A stretch of 42,550 nt of DNA, from the NCBI RefSeq assembly GCF_000282335.1, contig NZ_AKJM01000086.1:1-42550 (forward strand), written 5' to 3'. Position 1 is the stretch's first letter. Each line of letters starts with the position of its first letter. The notes under the pieces were generated by a model, which ran no database searches, was not told where the DNA came from, and saw only the letters and a program-made list of their open reading frames with translations. Position numbers and translations under genes: made by a program. Origin of the DNA: Pseudomonas sp. GM48 (GTDB taxonomy: Bacteria; Pseudomonadota; Gammaproteobacteria; Pseudomonadales; Pseudomonadaceae). Of this stretch, positions 32,079 through 41,658 are shown in pieces.

Positions 32079-33455
32079 TTACACGGTATGCAGGTACCAG
32101 TTGTACTCGAGGTCGGAGATGGAGTGTTCGAACTCCTCCAGCTCACTCTCTTTACAGGCCACGAAGATATCGATGTATTTCGGATCGATGTACTTGGCCA
32201 TGACTTCGCTGTCGTCCAGCTCGCGCAGTGCATCGCGCAAGTTGTTCGGCAGGCTCTGCTCGTTCTGCTCGTAGCTGTTGCCTTCCACCGGATCGCCTGG
32301 CTCGACCTTGTTGGTCAGGCCGTGGTGAATACCGGCCAGCACCGACGCCATCAGCAGGTACGGGTTGGCATCGGCACCGGCCACGCGGTGTTCGATACGT
32401 ACGGAGTCTGGAGCACCGGTCGGTACGCGAACGGCCACGGTACGGTTGTCCAGGCCCCAGCTCGGCGAGTTCGGCACGTAGAACTGTGCGCCGAAACGAC
32501 GGTAGGAGTTGACGTTCGGGCAGAGGAACGCCATCTGCGCAGGCAGGGTCTCGAGCACACCGCCGATCGCGTGTCGCAGCGCGGCGTTCTGCTCGGGATC
32601 CTCGCTGGCGAAGATGTTGTTGCCTTCCTTGTCGAGAATCGAAATGTGCACGTGCAGACCATTACCTGCCTGGCCCGGGTACGGCTTGGCCATGAAGGTG
32701 GTGTCCATCTCATGGTCATAGGCGATGTTCTTGATCAGGCGCTTGAGCAGAACCGCGTAATCGCAGGCCTTGATCGCGTCTTTCACATGGTGCAGGTTGA
32801 CTTCGAATTGTGCCGGGGCACTTTCCTTGACGATGGCGTCAGCCGGGATGCCCTGCTCCTTCGCGCCTTCGAGGATGTCTTGCAGGCAGTCGACATATTC
32901 GTCGAGGTCGTCGATCAGGTACACCTGGGTCGACATCGGACGCTTGCCGGACACTGGCGAACGAGGCGGTTGCGGGCGACCGTTCACGTTCTCCTGGTCG
33001 ATCAGGTAGAACTCCAGTTCGAACGCGGCGCAGATGGTCAGGCCCATCTCATCGAACTTGGCCACGACTTGTCGCAGCACTTCGCGCGGGTCGGCGAAGA
33101 ACGGGTCACCTTCGAGTTCGTGCATGGTCATCAACAGTTGCGCGGTCGGGCGCTTCTGCCATGGCTCGTTGCACAGGGTATCGGGGATTGGATAGCAGAT
33201 TCGATCGGCGTCGCCGATGTCCAGGCCCAGACCGGTGCTTTCCACCGTGGAGCCGTTGATATCCAGAGCAAATAGAGAGGCCGGCAGGTTGATGCCTTTC
33301 TCGTAAACCTTGTGGAGGCTGGTGCGTTCGATGCGCTTGCCGCGCACCACACCATTCATATCCGCAATCAGAAGGTCAACGTACAGAACCTCAGGATGTT
33401 CCTTAAGGAACGCGTTCGCTTCGTTAAGCTGAACGGCACGCGGGGGTACCGACAT
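32079..33455 (-). CDS. spuI: Glutamine-synthetase-like gamma-glutamylpolyamine synthetase SpuI
   Basis: The 458-residue protein belongs to the glutamine synthetase family branch that ligates glutamate to polyamines or other amines using ATP. VDLLIADMNGVVRGKRIER, AAFELEFYLIDQENVNG, APAQFEVNLHHVKDAI, PGQAGNGLHVHISIL and HRVAGADANPYLLMASVLAG are the nucleotide-, metal- and glutamate-binding stretches. In P. aeruginosa SpuI/PauA enzymes start the gamma-glutamylation route of putrescine and related amines. It is divergent from the spuA remnant and spuB across 278 bp. AAAGGTG precedes the ATG. Amine preference cannot be told from sequence. Confidence 0.9.
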   Translation of the reverse strand: MSVPPRAVQLNEANAFLKEHPEVLYVDLLIADMNGVVRGKRIERTSLHKVYEKGINLPASLFALDINGSTVESTGLGLDIGDADRICYPIPDTLCNEPWQKRPTAQLLMTMHELEGDPFFADPREVLRQVVAKFDEMGLTICAAFELEFYLIDQENVNGRPQPPRSPVSGKRPMSTQVYLIDDLDEYVDCLQDILEGAKEQGIPADAIVKESAPAQFEVNLHHVKDAIKACDYAVLLKRLIKNIAYDHEMDTTFMAKPYPGQAGNGLHVHISILDKEGNNIFASEDPEQNAALRHAIGGVLETLPAQMAFLCPNVNSYRRFGAQFYVPNSPSWGLDNRTVAVRVPTGAPDSVRIEHRVAGADANPYLLMASVLAGIHHGLTNKVEPGDPVEGNSYEQNEQSLPNNLRDALRELDDSEVMAKYIDPKYIDIFVACKESELEEFEHSISDLEYNWYLHTV

Positions 33456-33733
33456 GATGCAACACCTTTGTTGTTAAAAATATCAATCATTGATCTTTTC
33501 TGGTTTCAGTCAACCCGAACGGCATGCCGAAGTCAAGCGAGGCCTTTTTTGCCCTAAAAAAGCACTAGCGTGGCTTTTTTGAGGCACTTTAGGGCGTTTT
33601 TACTCCGCTGGACGTGGTGGCGGCCGCGGGCTTGAGCGGGCCGTGTTGTATTTTTTACGGGGGTGTTGTGTAAAAAAATGAACAAGGCTAAGCTCGAATC
33701 AAACCCATAACAGCAATAATACCGGGGTGCTTC
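33456..33733. promoter_or_regulatory. Divergent control region between spuI and the spuA remnant
   Basis: No gene is seen in these 278 bp. Nested dyads occur at 33551-33595: GCCCTAAA (33551-33558) with TTTAGGGC (33588-33595), and AAAAAAGC (33556-33563) with GCTTTTTT (33573-33580). A second perfect dyad is TTTTTTAC (33651-33658) with GTAAAAAA (33670-33677). GTGTTGT is repeated at 33643-33649 and 33663-33669, exactly 20 bp apart. These are candidate operators for a polyamine regulator such as PauR; which protein binds is not known. Confidence 0.5.
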
Positions 33734-34084
33734 ATGTCTCGCCTGCCGATAATCGGCGTCATCGACTGCTCAAGACAGGTCGGTCGGCATGTTTATCACA
33801 TCAGTGGTGACACGCCCTTCCGCTCCGTGGCTTCAGCGGCTCCGGTGATCCTTCCGTCCCTGACGGTTAGCCCGTCCCCGTCCGTTATTCTGGACGGTCG
33901 CGATGGCACCCCCATTACGGTTACTCCATTCAATATAGAACCGATTCACAATAGCGGCCTGACCATCGTTCAGGGCACCGCTTGCGATTCTGCACGCCCG
34001 GCCTCTGCGGCCGTGTCGGCAAACACGATAATCTGCCGCAGAAACGCTCTACAACGCGACGCCGATGCGTCAAACAACGCCTGA
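33734..34084 (+). pseudogene. spuA: Truncated remnant of spuA (gamma-glutamyl-GABA hydrolase)
   Basis: A 116-codon frame begins MSRLPIIGVIDCSRQVGRH followed by VYHISGDTPFRSVASAAPVI. This aligns, from memory, with the N-terminus of SpuA/PauD class I amidotransferase-like hydrolases (MSRLPLIGV, CSRQ, YH, GD). Later pieces also fit: DGTPITVTPFNIEPIHNSG against the family DGLLLTGSPSNVEPHHYxG, and GTACDSARPAS against GTLHDPARD. The frame then loses similarity and stops, so the nucleophile elbow (GICRG) and the catalytic His/Glu are absent; intact members have about 250 residues. It sits exactly where spuA lies in P. aeruginosa, between spuI and spuB. It is most likely a deletion-derived, non-catalytic relic, though the start region and frame remain open. 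Confidence 0.78.
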
Positions 34085-34122
34085 CCTTAAAAGGGTCAGA
34101 CAACTCAAGCCTAGAGGCATTT

Positions 34123-35481
34123 ATGAGTAACAACCTCGACCAGCTCACCGATTGGTTGAAAAACCACAAGATCACAGAAGTCGAATGCATGATCGCCGAC
34201 TTGACCGGGATTACCCGGGGCAAGATTTCGCCGACCAACAAATTCATCGCCGAAAAAGGCATGCGCCTGCCAGAAAGCGTTCTGTTGCAGACCGTGACCG
34301 GCGATTACGTCGAAGACGACATCTATTACGAACTGCTCGACCCGGCCGACATCGACATGATCTGCCGCCCCGACCAGAACGCGGTGTATCTGGTGCCCTG
34401 GGCCATCGAGCCGACCGCCATCGTTATCCACGATACCTACGACAAGCAAGGCAACCCGATCGAGCTGTCGCCGCGCAACGTGCTCAAGAAAGTCCTGAAA
34501 CTCTATTCCGACAAAGGCTGGCAGCCCATCGTGGCGCCGGAAATGGAGTTTTACCTGACCAAACGCAGCGACGACCCGGACTACCCGTTACAGCCGCCGG
34601 TCGGCCGCTCCGGTCGCCCGGAAATCGGTCGACAGTCGTTCTCTATTGAAGCGGCGAACGAGTTCGATCCGCTGTTCGAAGACGTCTACGACTGGTGCGA
34701 ACTGCAGGACCTGGACCTCGATACACTGATTCACGAAGACGGCACGGCGCAGATGGAAATCAACTTCCGTCACGGCGATGCCCTGTCCCTGGCCGACCAG
34801 ATCCTGGTGTTCAAGCGCACCATGCGCGAAGCCGCGCTCAAGCACAACGTGGCCGCGACCTTCATGGCCAAGCCGATGACCGGCGAACCGGGCAGTGCCA
34901 TGCACCTGCACCAGAGCATCATCGACATCGAGACCGGCAGGAACATCTTCTCCAATGAAGACGGGACCATGAGCCAGCTGTTCCTGCACCACATCGGTGG
35001 CTTGCAGAAACTCATCCCCGAGCTGCTGCCGCTGTTCGCACCCAACGTCAACTCGTTCCGCCGCTTCCTGCCGGACACCTCGGCACCGGTAAACGTGGAA
35101 TGGGGCGAAGAGAACCGCACCGTGGGCCTGCGGGTTCCGGATGCCGGGCCAAATAACCGTCGGGTGGAAAACCGCCTGCCGGGCGCCGATGCCAACCCGT
35201 ACCTGGCGATTGCCGCGAGCCTGCTCTGCGGATACATCGGCATGGTCGAAGGCCTGAACCCGAGTGCGCCGGTGGTGGGTCGTGGCTATGAACGCCGCAA
35301 CCTGCGCCTGCCGCTGACTATCGAAGACGCGCTGGAGCGCATGGAAAACAGCGCGACCATCGAGCGTTACCTGGGCAAAAATTTCATCACTGGCTACGTC
35401 GCGGTCAAGCGAGCCGAGCATGAAAACTTCAAGCGCGTGATCAGTTCGTGGGAACGGGAATTCCTGCTATTCGCCGTCTGA
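34123..35481 (+). CDS. spuB: Gamma-glutamylputrescine synthetase-like SpuB
   Basis: The 452-residue protein is a second glutamine-synthetase-like ligase, parallel to SpuI. The start of the core, VECMIADLTGITRGKISPTN, APEMEFYLTKRSDDPD, TAQMEINFRHGDAL, GEPGSAMHLHQSIIDI and ENRLPGADANPYLAIAASLL, covers the usual ATP, metal and glutamate sites. It would attach glutamate to putrescine or longer polyamines for catabolism. The ATG at 34123 has AGAGG upstream; an earlier in-frame start would run through the spuA remnant. It is followed by spuC after 59 bp that contain a hairpin. Confidence 0.92.
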   Translation: MSNNLDQLTDWLKNHKITEVECMIADLTGITRGKISPTNKFIAEKGMRLPESVLLQTVTGDYVEDDIYYELLDPADIDMICRPDQNAVYLVPWAIEPTAIVIHDTYDKQGNPIELSPRNVLKKVLKLYSDKGWQPIVAPEMEFYLTKRSDDPDYPLQPPVGRSGRPEIGRQSFSIEAANEFDPLFEDVYDWCELQDLDLDTLIHEDGTAQMEINFRHGDALSLADQILVFKRTMREAALKHNVAATFMAKPMTGEPGSAMHLHQSIIDIETGRNIFSNEDGTMSQLFLHHIGGLQKLIPELLPLFAPNVNSFRRFLPDTSAPVNVEWGEENRTVGLRVPDAGPNNRRVENRLPGADANPYLAIAASLLCGYIGMVEGLNPSAPVVGRGYERRNLRLPLTIEDALERMENSATIERYLGKNFITGYVAVKRAEHENFKRVISSWEREFLLFAV

Positions 35482-35490
35482 TTCGCCGGG

Positions 35491-35511
35491 CGCCGCTGTT
35501 GTCGGGCGGCG
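35491..35511 (+). other. Intercistronic hairpin between spuB and spuC
   Basis: CGCCGC (35491-35496) and GCGGCG (35506-35511) form a GC-rich 6-bp stem with a nine-base loop. No T-run follows directly, so it is more likely an mRNA-stability or partial-attenuation element than a full terminator. Confidence 0.5.
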
Positions 35512-35540
35512 TTCTCACCTGGATTTTTTAGGAGATTCGT

Positions 35541-36905
35541 ATGACCAGCAACAATCCGCAAACCCGTGCATGGCAAACCCTGAGCAACGATCACCACCTG
35601 GCTCCGTTCAGCGACTTCAAGCAGCTGAAAGAGAAAGGCCCGCGGATCATCACCAACGCCAAGGGCGTGTACCTCTGGGACAGCGAAGGCAACAAGATCC
35701 TCGACGGTATGGCCGGCCTGTGGTGTGTCGCGATTGGTTATGGTCGCGATGAACTGGCCGATGCCGCCAGCAAACAGATGCGCGAACTGCCTTATTACAA
35801 CCTGTTCTTCCAGACCGCACACCCGCCGGTACTGGAACTGGCCAAGGCCATCGCCGACATCGCACCGCAAGGCATGAACCATGTGTTCTTCACCGGTTCC
35901 GGCTCTGAAGGCAACGACACCATGCTGCGCATGGTTCGTCACTACTGGGCGATCAAGGGTCAGCCGAAGAAGAAAGTCATCATCAGCCGCAAGAACGGCT
36001 ATCACGGTTCCACCGTGGCCGGCGCGAGCCTGGGTGGCATGACCTACATGCACGAGCAAGGCGACTTGCCGATTCCGGGCATCGTCCACATTGCCCAGCC
36101 GTACTGGTTCGCCGAAGGCGGCGACATGACCCCGGAAGAATTCGGTATCTGGGCGGCCAACCAACTGGAAGAAAAGATTCTGGAAGTCGGCGTCGACAAT
36201 GTCGGCGCCTTTATTGCCGAGCCGATCCAGGGCGCCGGCGGCGTGATCATTCCGCCTGACACCTACTGGCCGCGCATCAAGGAAATCCTCGCCAAGTACG
36301 ACATCCTGTTCGTGGCTGACGAAGTGATTTGCGGTTTCGGCCGTACCGGCGAGTGGTTCGGTACCGATTTCTACGACCTCAAGCCCGACATGATGACCAT
36401 CGCCAAGGGCCTGACGTCAGGCTACATCCCGATGGGCGGCCTGATCGTGCGTGATGAAGTGGTGGACGTGCTCAATGAGGGCGGAGACTTCAACCACGGC
36501 TTCACTTATTCCGGGCACCCGGTAGCGGCGGCTGTGGGGCTGGAAAACATCCGTATCCTGCGCGACGAAAAAATTGTCGAGCGCGTGAAGTCAGAAACGG
36601 CACCGTACTTGCAGAAGCGTCTGCGGGAACTGAACGATCACCCGCTGGTAGGTGAGGTTCGTGGGGTTGGGCTGTTGGGGGCCATCGAACTGGTCCAGGA
36701 CAAAGCCACTCGCAAGCGTTACGAGGGCAAGGGCGTCGGCATGATCTGCCGTCAGTTCTGCTTCGATAATGGCCTGATCATGCGCGCAGTCGGCGACACC
36801 ATGATCATCGCTCCGCCTCTGGTGATCACACCGGCGGAAATCGATGAGCTGGTGACCAAGGCTCGCAAGTGCCTTGACCTGACCCTGAGTGCATTGCAGG
36901 GCTAA
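35541..36905 (+). CDS. spuC: Putrescine:pyruvate aminotransferase SpuC
   Basis: The 454-residue class III PLP-dependent aminotransferase transfers the amino group of putrescine to pyruvate, giving 4-aminobutanal and alanine. GSGSEGNDTMLRMVRHYWAI, NGYHGSTVAGASLGGM, AEPIQGAGGVIIPP, FVADEVICGFGRTGEWFG and the PLP-lysine motif TIAKGLTSGYIPMGG are all present. AGGAGATTCGT precedes the ATG. In P. aeruginosa SpuC works with the spu ligases and transporter. With spuA truncated here, transamination may carry more of the putrescine flux; that is inference. Confidence 0.95.
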   Translation: MTSNNPQTRAWQTLSNDHHLAPFSDFKQLKEKGPRIITNAKGVYLWDSEGNKILDGMAGLWCVAIGYGRDELADAASKQMRELPYYNLFFQTAHPPVLELAKAIADIAPQGMNHVFFTGSGSEGNDTMLRMVRHYWAIKGQPKKKVIISRKNGYHGSTVAGASLGGMTYMHEQGDLPIPGIVHIAQPYWFAEGGDMTPEEFGIWAANQLEEKILEVGVDNVGAFIAEPIQGAGGVIIPPDTYWPRIKEILAKYDILFVADEVICGFGRTGEWFGTDFYDLKPDMMTIAKGLTSGYIPMGGLIVRDEVVDVLNEGGDFNHGFTYSGHPVAAAVGLENIRILRDEKIVERVKSETAPYLQKRLRELNDHPLVGEVRGVGLLGAIELVQDKATRKRYEGKGVGMICRQFCFDNGLIMRAVGDTMIIAPPLVITPAEIDELVTKARKCLDLTLSALQG

Positions 36906-37076
36906 GTGCTAGGCTCAGAGCGAGGGAGCTGCGGCGCTCTCGCTCAATGCTGTCACAAAGGCCGGTCTTTTCTTGAAAGACCGCCTCGGATCTTGCCAGA
37001 CTAGCCGCAGTTCCAGTTGTCCGGGTTCGGCAGCTGAACAAAGTGGTTCAAAAAAGAAAAATTTGGAGCATGACGC
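36906..37076 (+). promoter_or_regulatory. Leader and hairpin between spuC and spuD
   Basis: A hairpin forms from GAGCGA (36918-36923) with TCGCTC (36940-36945), continued by GAGC (36926-36929) with GCTC (36936-36939). No T-run follows. The last 30 bp before spuD are A-rich and carry a GGAG about 10 nt before the ATG. A separate promoter for the transport genes may lie here, but no clear -35/-10 pair was found. Confidence 0.4.
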
Positions 37077-38186
37077 ATGAAGGCATTAGGTAAAAAGCTT
37101 GCTGGCAAGACACTTCTCGCCCTGTCCGTCGCGGGCATGATGGCGGGTGCGGTTCAGGCGGACGACAAGGTGTTGCACGTCTATAACTGGTCCGACTACA
37201 TCGCTCCGGACACCATCGCGAACTTCGAGAAAGAGTCGGGGATCAAGGTCGTTTACGACGTATTCGACAGCAACGAAACCCTGGAAGCCAAACTGCTGGC
37301 GGGCAAGTCCGGCTACGACGTGGTCGTGCCGTCGAACAACTTCCTGGCCAAGCAGATCAAGGCCGGCGTATATCAGGAGCTGGACCAGTCCAAGCTGCCT
37401 AACTGGAAAAACCTGAACCAGGATCTGCTCAAGGCCGTTTCGGTCAGTGACCCTGGCAACAAACACGCCTTCCCGTACATGTGGGGCTCGATCGGCATCG
37501 GTTACAACCCGGAGAAGGTCAAGGCTGCGTTGGGCGTCGACACCATCGACTCCTGGGACGTGCTGCTCAAGCCGGAAAACATCGCCAAGCTCAAGGGTTG
37601 CGGTGTGAGCTTCCTCGATTCGCCGACCGAAATGCTCCCGGTCGCGCTGCACTACCTGGGCCTGCCAACCGACAGCCAGAAGAAAGAAGACATCAAGAAA
37701 GCCGAGGAACTGTTCCTCAAGATTCGTCCTTCGATCACCTACTTCCACTCCTCCAAGTACATCTCGGACCTGGCCAACGGCAACATCTGCGTAGCGGTTG
37801 GCTACTCGGGTGACGTTCAGCAGGCCAAGTCCCGTGCCGCAGAGGCGGGTGACAAGGTCAAAGTCAGCTACGCCATTCCGAAAGAAGGCGCTGGCAGCTT
37901 CTTCGACATGGTCGCGATTCCCAAGGATGCCGAGAACGTTCAGGGCGCCTACAAGTTCATGACCTTCCTGCAGAAGCCTGAAGTCATGGCCAGTATCACC
38001 AACGCCGTACGTTTCCCGAACGGTAACGCCGCTGCAACAGCCCTGGTAGAAAAAGACATCACCAGCGATCCAGGCATCTACCCGCCAGCCGATGTACAGG
38101 CCAAGTTGTATGCCATCGCCGACCTGCCAGCGGCAACCCAGCGTGAAATGACCCGCAGCTGGACCAAGATCAAGTCGGGCAAGTAA
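37077..38186 (+). CDS. spuD: Polyamine-binding periplasmic protein SpuD
   Basis: The 369-residue protein has a signal peptide of about 28 residues ([16 protein letters not shown], then [15 protein letters not shown]) and the PotF/PotD fold. The polyamine-site residues lie in [32 protein letters not shown] and [15 protein letters not shown]. In P. aeruginosa SpuD prefers putrescine. It is the first of the five uptake genes. It closely resembles SpuE downstream, showing an ancient duplication. A REP doublet separates it from spuE. Confidence 0.93.
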   Translation: MKALGKKLAGKTLLALSVAGMMAGAVQADDKVLHVYNWSDYIAPDTIANFEKESGIKVVYDVFDSNETLEAKLLAGKSGYDVVVPSNNFLAKQIKAGVYQELDQSKLPNWKNLNQDLLKAVSVSDPGNKHAFPYMWGSIGIGYNPEKVKAALGVDTIDSWDVLLKPENIAKLKGCGVSFLDSPTEMLPVALHYLGLPTDSQKKEDIKKAEELFLKIRPSITYFHSSKYISDLANGNICVAVGYSGDVQQAKSRAAEAGDKVKVSYAIPKEGAGSFFDMVAIPKDAENVQGAYKFMTFLQKPEVMASITNAVRFPNGNAAATALVEKDITSDPGIYPPADVQAKLYAIADLPAATQREMTRSWTKIKSGK

Positions 38187-38197
38187 GCAGTTAAACC

Positions 38198-38300
38198 CTG
38201 TAGGAGCGAGCTTGCTCGCGAAAAAAGCCGGAACACCGCAGGGTGTCAGGCACCACGCGTAATCGTTGACGACCATCGCGAGCAAGCTCGCTCCTACAAG
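38198..38300. repeat. REP doublet (TAGGAGCGAGC type) between spuD and spuE
   Basis: The two opposed units (38199-38221, 38274-38298) and the spacer piece CACGCGTAATCGTTGACGAC match the element at 18948-19049. It lies 10 bp after the spuD stop codon and could stabilise the spuD message relative to spuE. Confidence 0.9.
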
Positions 38301-38387
38301 GGTCTGCATAAAAGTTTTGCTGGAACGGTTTTTCGAGGGTAAGTTGCGCGCCGGTTTTGTTGCCGGGCAACCACGGTTGTCATGTAA

Positions 38388-39527
<1,140 letters not shown>

Positions 39528-39535
39528 ATTCAAGG

Positions 39536-39568
39536 CTCAAACTATCCAAGGTTGGCTCACCTTGAGCG
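39536..39568 (+). other. Competing hairpins between spuE and spuF
   Basis: GCTCAA (39536-39541) can pair with TTGAGC (39563-39568), while CAAGGT (39548-39553) can pair with ACCTTG (39560-39565). The two stems share bases and exclude each other. A T7 run at 39580-39586 is too distant for standard termination. It may tune transporter level against binding proteins. Confidence 0.35.
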
Positions 39569-39598
39569 AACTGCACTCTTTTTTTGGGAGTTTCGTAA

Positions 39599-40741
39599 AT
39601 GGCAGTTGCCTCCGGCGCCTATAAGAAAGCCCTCGAGGGCGACCAGCAACCTAAGCAGGTGCTGGTCAAAATCGACCGGGTCACGAAGAAGTTCGACGAG
39701 ACGATTGCCGTGGACGATGTGTCCCTGGAAATCAAGAAAGGCGAAATTTTCGCCCTGCTCGGCGGTTCGGGATCGGGCAAATCCACATTGCTGCGCATGC
39801 TTGCAGGTTTCGAACGGCCCACGGAGGGGCGCATTTTCCTCGATGGCGTAGACATCACTGACATGCCGCCCTACGAGCGGCCGATCAACATGATGTTCCA
39901 GTCCTACGCCCTGTTCCCGCACATGACCGTGGCGCAGAACATCGCCTTCGGCCTCAAGCAGGACAAACTGCCGGCCGCCGAGATCGATGCGCGCGTGGCC
40001 GACATGCTCAAGCTGGTGCAGATGAGCCAGTACGCCAAGCGCAAGCCGCATCAGTTGTCCGGTGGCCAGCGTCAGCGTGTGGCCCTGGCCCGTTCCCTGG
40101 CCAAGCGACCGAAACTGTTGCTGCTCGACGAACCGATGGGGGCACTGGACAAGAAGCTGCGTTCGCAAATGCAGCTGGAGCTGGTCGAGATCATCGAGCG
40201 CGTCGGCGTAACCTGCGTCATGGTGACCCACGACCAGGAAGAGGCCATGACCATGGCCGAACGCATCGCGATCATGCACCTGGGCTGGATCGCCCAGATC
40301 GGCAGCCCGATCGACATCTACGAAACCCCGACCAGCCGCCTGGTCTGCGAATTCATCGGCAACGTGAACATCTTCGACGGTGAAGTGATCGACGACGCCG
40401 AAGGCCACGCAACCATCACCTGCAAGGACCTGGACCGCCAGATCTACGTCGGTCACGGCATCAGCACCTCGGTGCAGGACAAGTCGGTCACCTACGCGAT
40501 CCGTCCGGAAAAACTGCTGGTCACCGCCGAAATGCCGACCTGCGAATACAACTGGTCGAGCGGCAAGGTTCACGACATCGCCTACCTTGGCGGCCACTCG
40601 GTGTTCTACGTCGAACTGCCAAGCGGCAAGCTGGTGCAGTCCTTCGTCGCCAACGCCGAGCGCCGTGGGCAGCGGCCGACCTGGGGTGATCAGGTCTACG
40701 TGTACTGGGAAGACGACAGCGGCGTGGTACTTCGCTCATGA
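39599..40741 (+). CDS. spuF: Polyamine ABC transporter ATPase SpuF
   Basis: The 380-residue PotA/PotG-type ATPase has Walker A GGSGSGKSTLLRML, Q-loop FQSYALFPHMTVAQNI, signature LSGGQRQRVALARSL, Walker B LLLLDEPMGALD and H-loop VTHDQEEAM. A C-terminal TOBE domain of about 110 residues follows (YAIRPEKLLVTAE, then GGHSVFYVELPSGKL). It drives import of polyamines through SpuG-SpuH. GGGAG lies before the ATG. Its stop overlaps the spuG start by four bases (ATGA). Confidence 0.95.
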   Translation: MAVASGAYKKALEGDQQPKQVLVKIDRVTKKFDETIAVDDVSLEIKKGEIFALLGGSGSGKSTLLRMLAGFERPTEGRIFLDGVDITDMPPYERPINMMFQSYALFPHMTVAQNIAFGLKQDKLPAAEIDARVADMLKLVQMSQYAKRKPHQLSGGQRQRVALARSLAKRPKLLLLDEPMGALDKKLRSQMQLELVEIIERVGVTCVMVTHDQEEAMTMAERIAIMHLGWIAQIGSPIDIYETPTSRLVCEFIGNVNIFDGEVIDDAEGHATITCKDLDRQIYVGHGISTSVQDKSVTYAIRPEKLLVTAEMPTCEYNWSSGKVHDIAYLGGHSVFYVELPSGKLVQSFVANAERRGQRPTWGDQVYVYWEDDSGVVLRS

Positions 40742-41658
40742 ACATGCGCAAACTCAAACGCCGACTCAATCGAATAATTCCCGGTGGCCGTCAGATGGTC
40801 ATCGGAATTCCATTCATCTGGCTGTTCCTGTTCTTCATGCTGCCGTTCTTCATCGTCCTGAAGATCAGTTTTGCCGAAGCGGACGTGGCCATTCCGCCGT
40901 ACACCGAAATCTACAGCTACGCCGAGCAGAAGCTGCAACTGCTGCTTAACCTGGGCAACTACGCGATGCTGGGCGGTGACGAGCTGTACATCGCCGCTTA
41001 CCTCGGCTCGTTGAAGATGGCGCTTTTCAGCACCATCCTCTGCCTGTTGATCGGCTACCCGATGGCCTACGGCATCTCCGTTGCCCGCAAGGAAGTGCAG
41101 ACGGTGCTGGTGCTGCTGATCATGATGCCGACCTGGACCGCGATCCTGATCCGCGTTTATGCGTGGATGGGCATCCTCAGCAACAACGGCCTGCTCAACG
41201 GTTTCCTGATGAGCATGGGCTGGATCGACGAGCCGCTGCAGATCCTCAACACCAACCTGGCGGTCTACATCGGCGTGGTTTATTCCTACCTGCCGTTCAT
41301 GATCCTGCCGCTGTACGCCAACCTGGTGAAGCACGACCAGAGCCTGCTGGAAGCCGCATCGGACCTGGGTTCGAGCACCTTCAACAGCTTCTGGAAAATC
41401 ACCGTGCCGCTGTCGAAAAACGGCATCATCGCCGGCTGCATGCTGGTGTTCATCCCGGTGGTGGGCGAATTCGTGATCCCGGAACTGCTCGGCGGTCCGG
41501 AAACCCTGATGATCGGTAAAGTGCTCTGGCAAGAGTTCTTCAACAACCGTGACTGGCCGGTGGCGTCTGCCCTGGCGGTGGTGATGCTGGCGATCCTGAT
41601 TGTGCCGATCATCCTGTTCAACCGCAGTCAGGCCAAGGAAATGGAGGGTAAAGAATGA
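40738..41658 (+). CDS. spuG: Polyamine ABC transporter permease SpuG
   Basis: The 306-residue PotB/PotH-type permease has about six spans starting with GIPFIWLFLFFMLPFFIVLK. The coupling motif EAASDLGSSTFNSFWKITVP binds the ATPase. YLPFMILPLYANLVKHD and VGEFVIPELLGGPETLM are characteristic of polyamine permeases. Both ends overlap neighbours by four bases (ATGA), making spuF-G-H a translationally coupled unit. Confidence 0.95.
   Translation: MNMRKLKRRLNRIIPGGRQMVIGIPFIWLFLFFMLPFFIVLKISFAEADVAIPPYTEIYSYAEQKLQLLLNLGNYAMLGGDELYIAAYLGSLKMALFSTILCLLIGYPMAYGISVARKEVQTVLVLLIMMPTWTAILIRVYAWMGILSNNGLLNGFLMSMGWIDEPLQILNTNLAVYIGVVYSYLPFMILPLYANLVKHDQSLLEAASDLGSSTFNSFWKITVPLSKNGIIAGCMLVFIPVVGEFVIPELLGGPETLMIGKVLWQEFFNNRDWPVASALAVVMLAILIVPIILFNRSQAKEMEGKE

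Noticed and set aside
33734..34084. A new small intact gene rather than a pseudogene
   Set aside because: The N-terminal half matches SpuA/PauD landmarks in order and the position is that of spuA, so decay explains it better.
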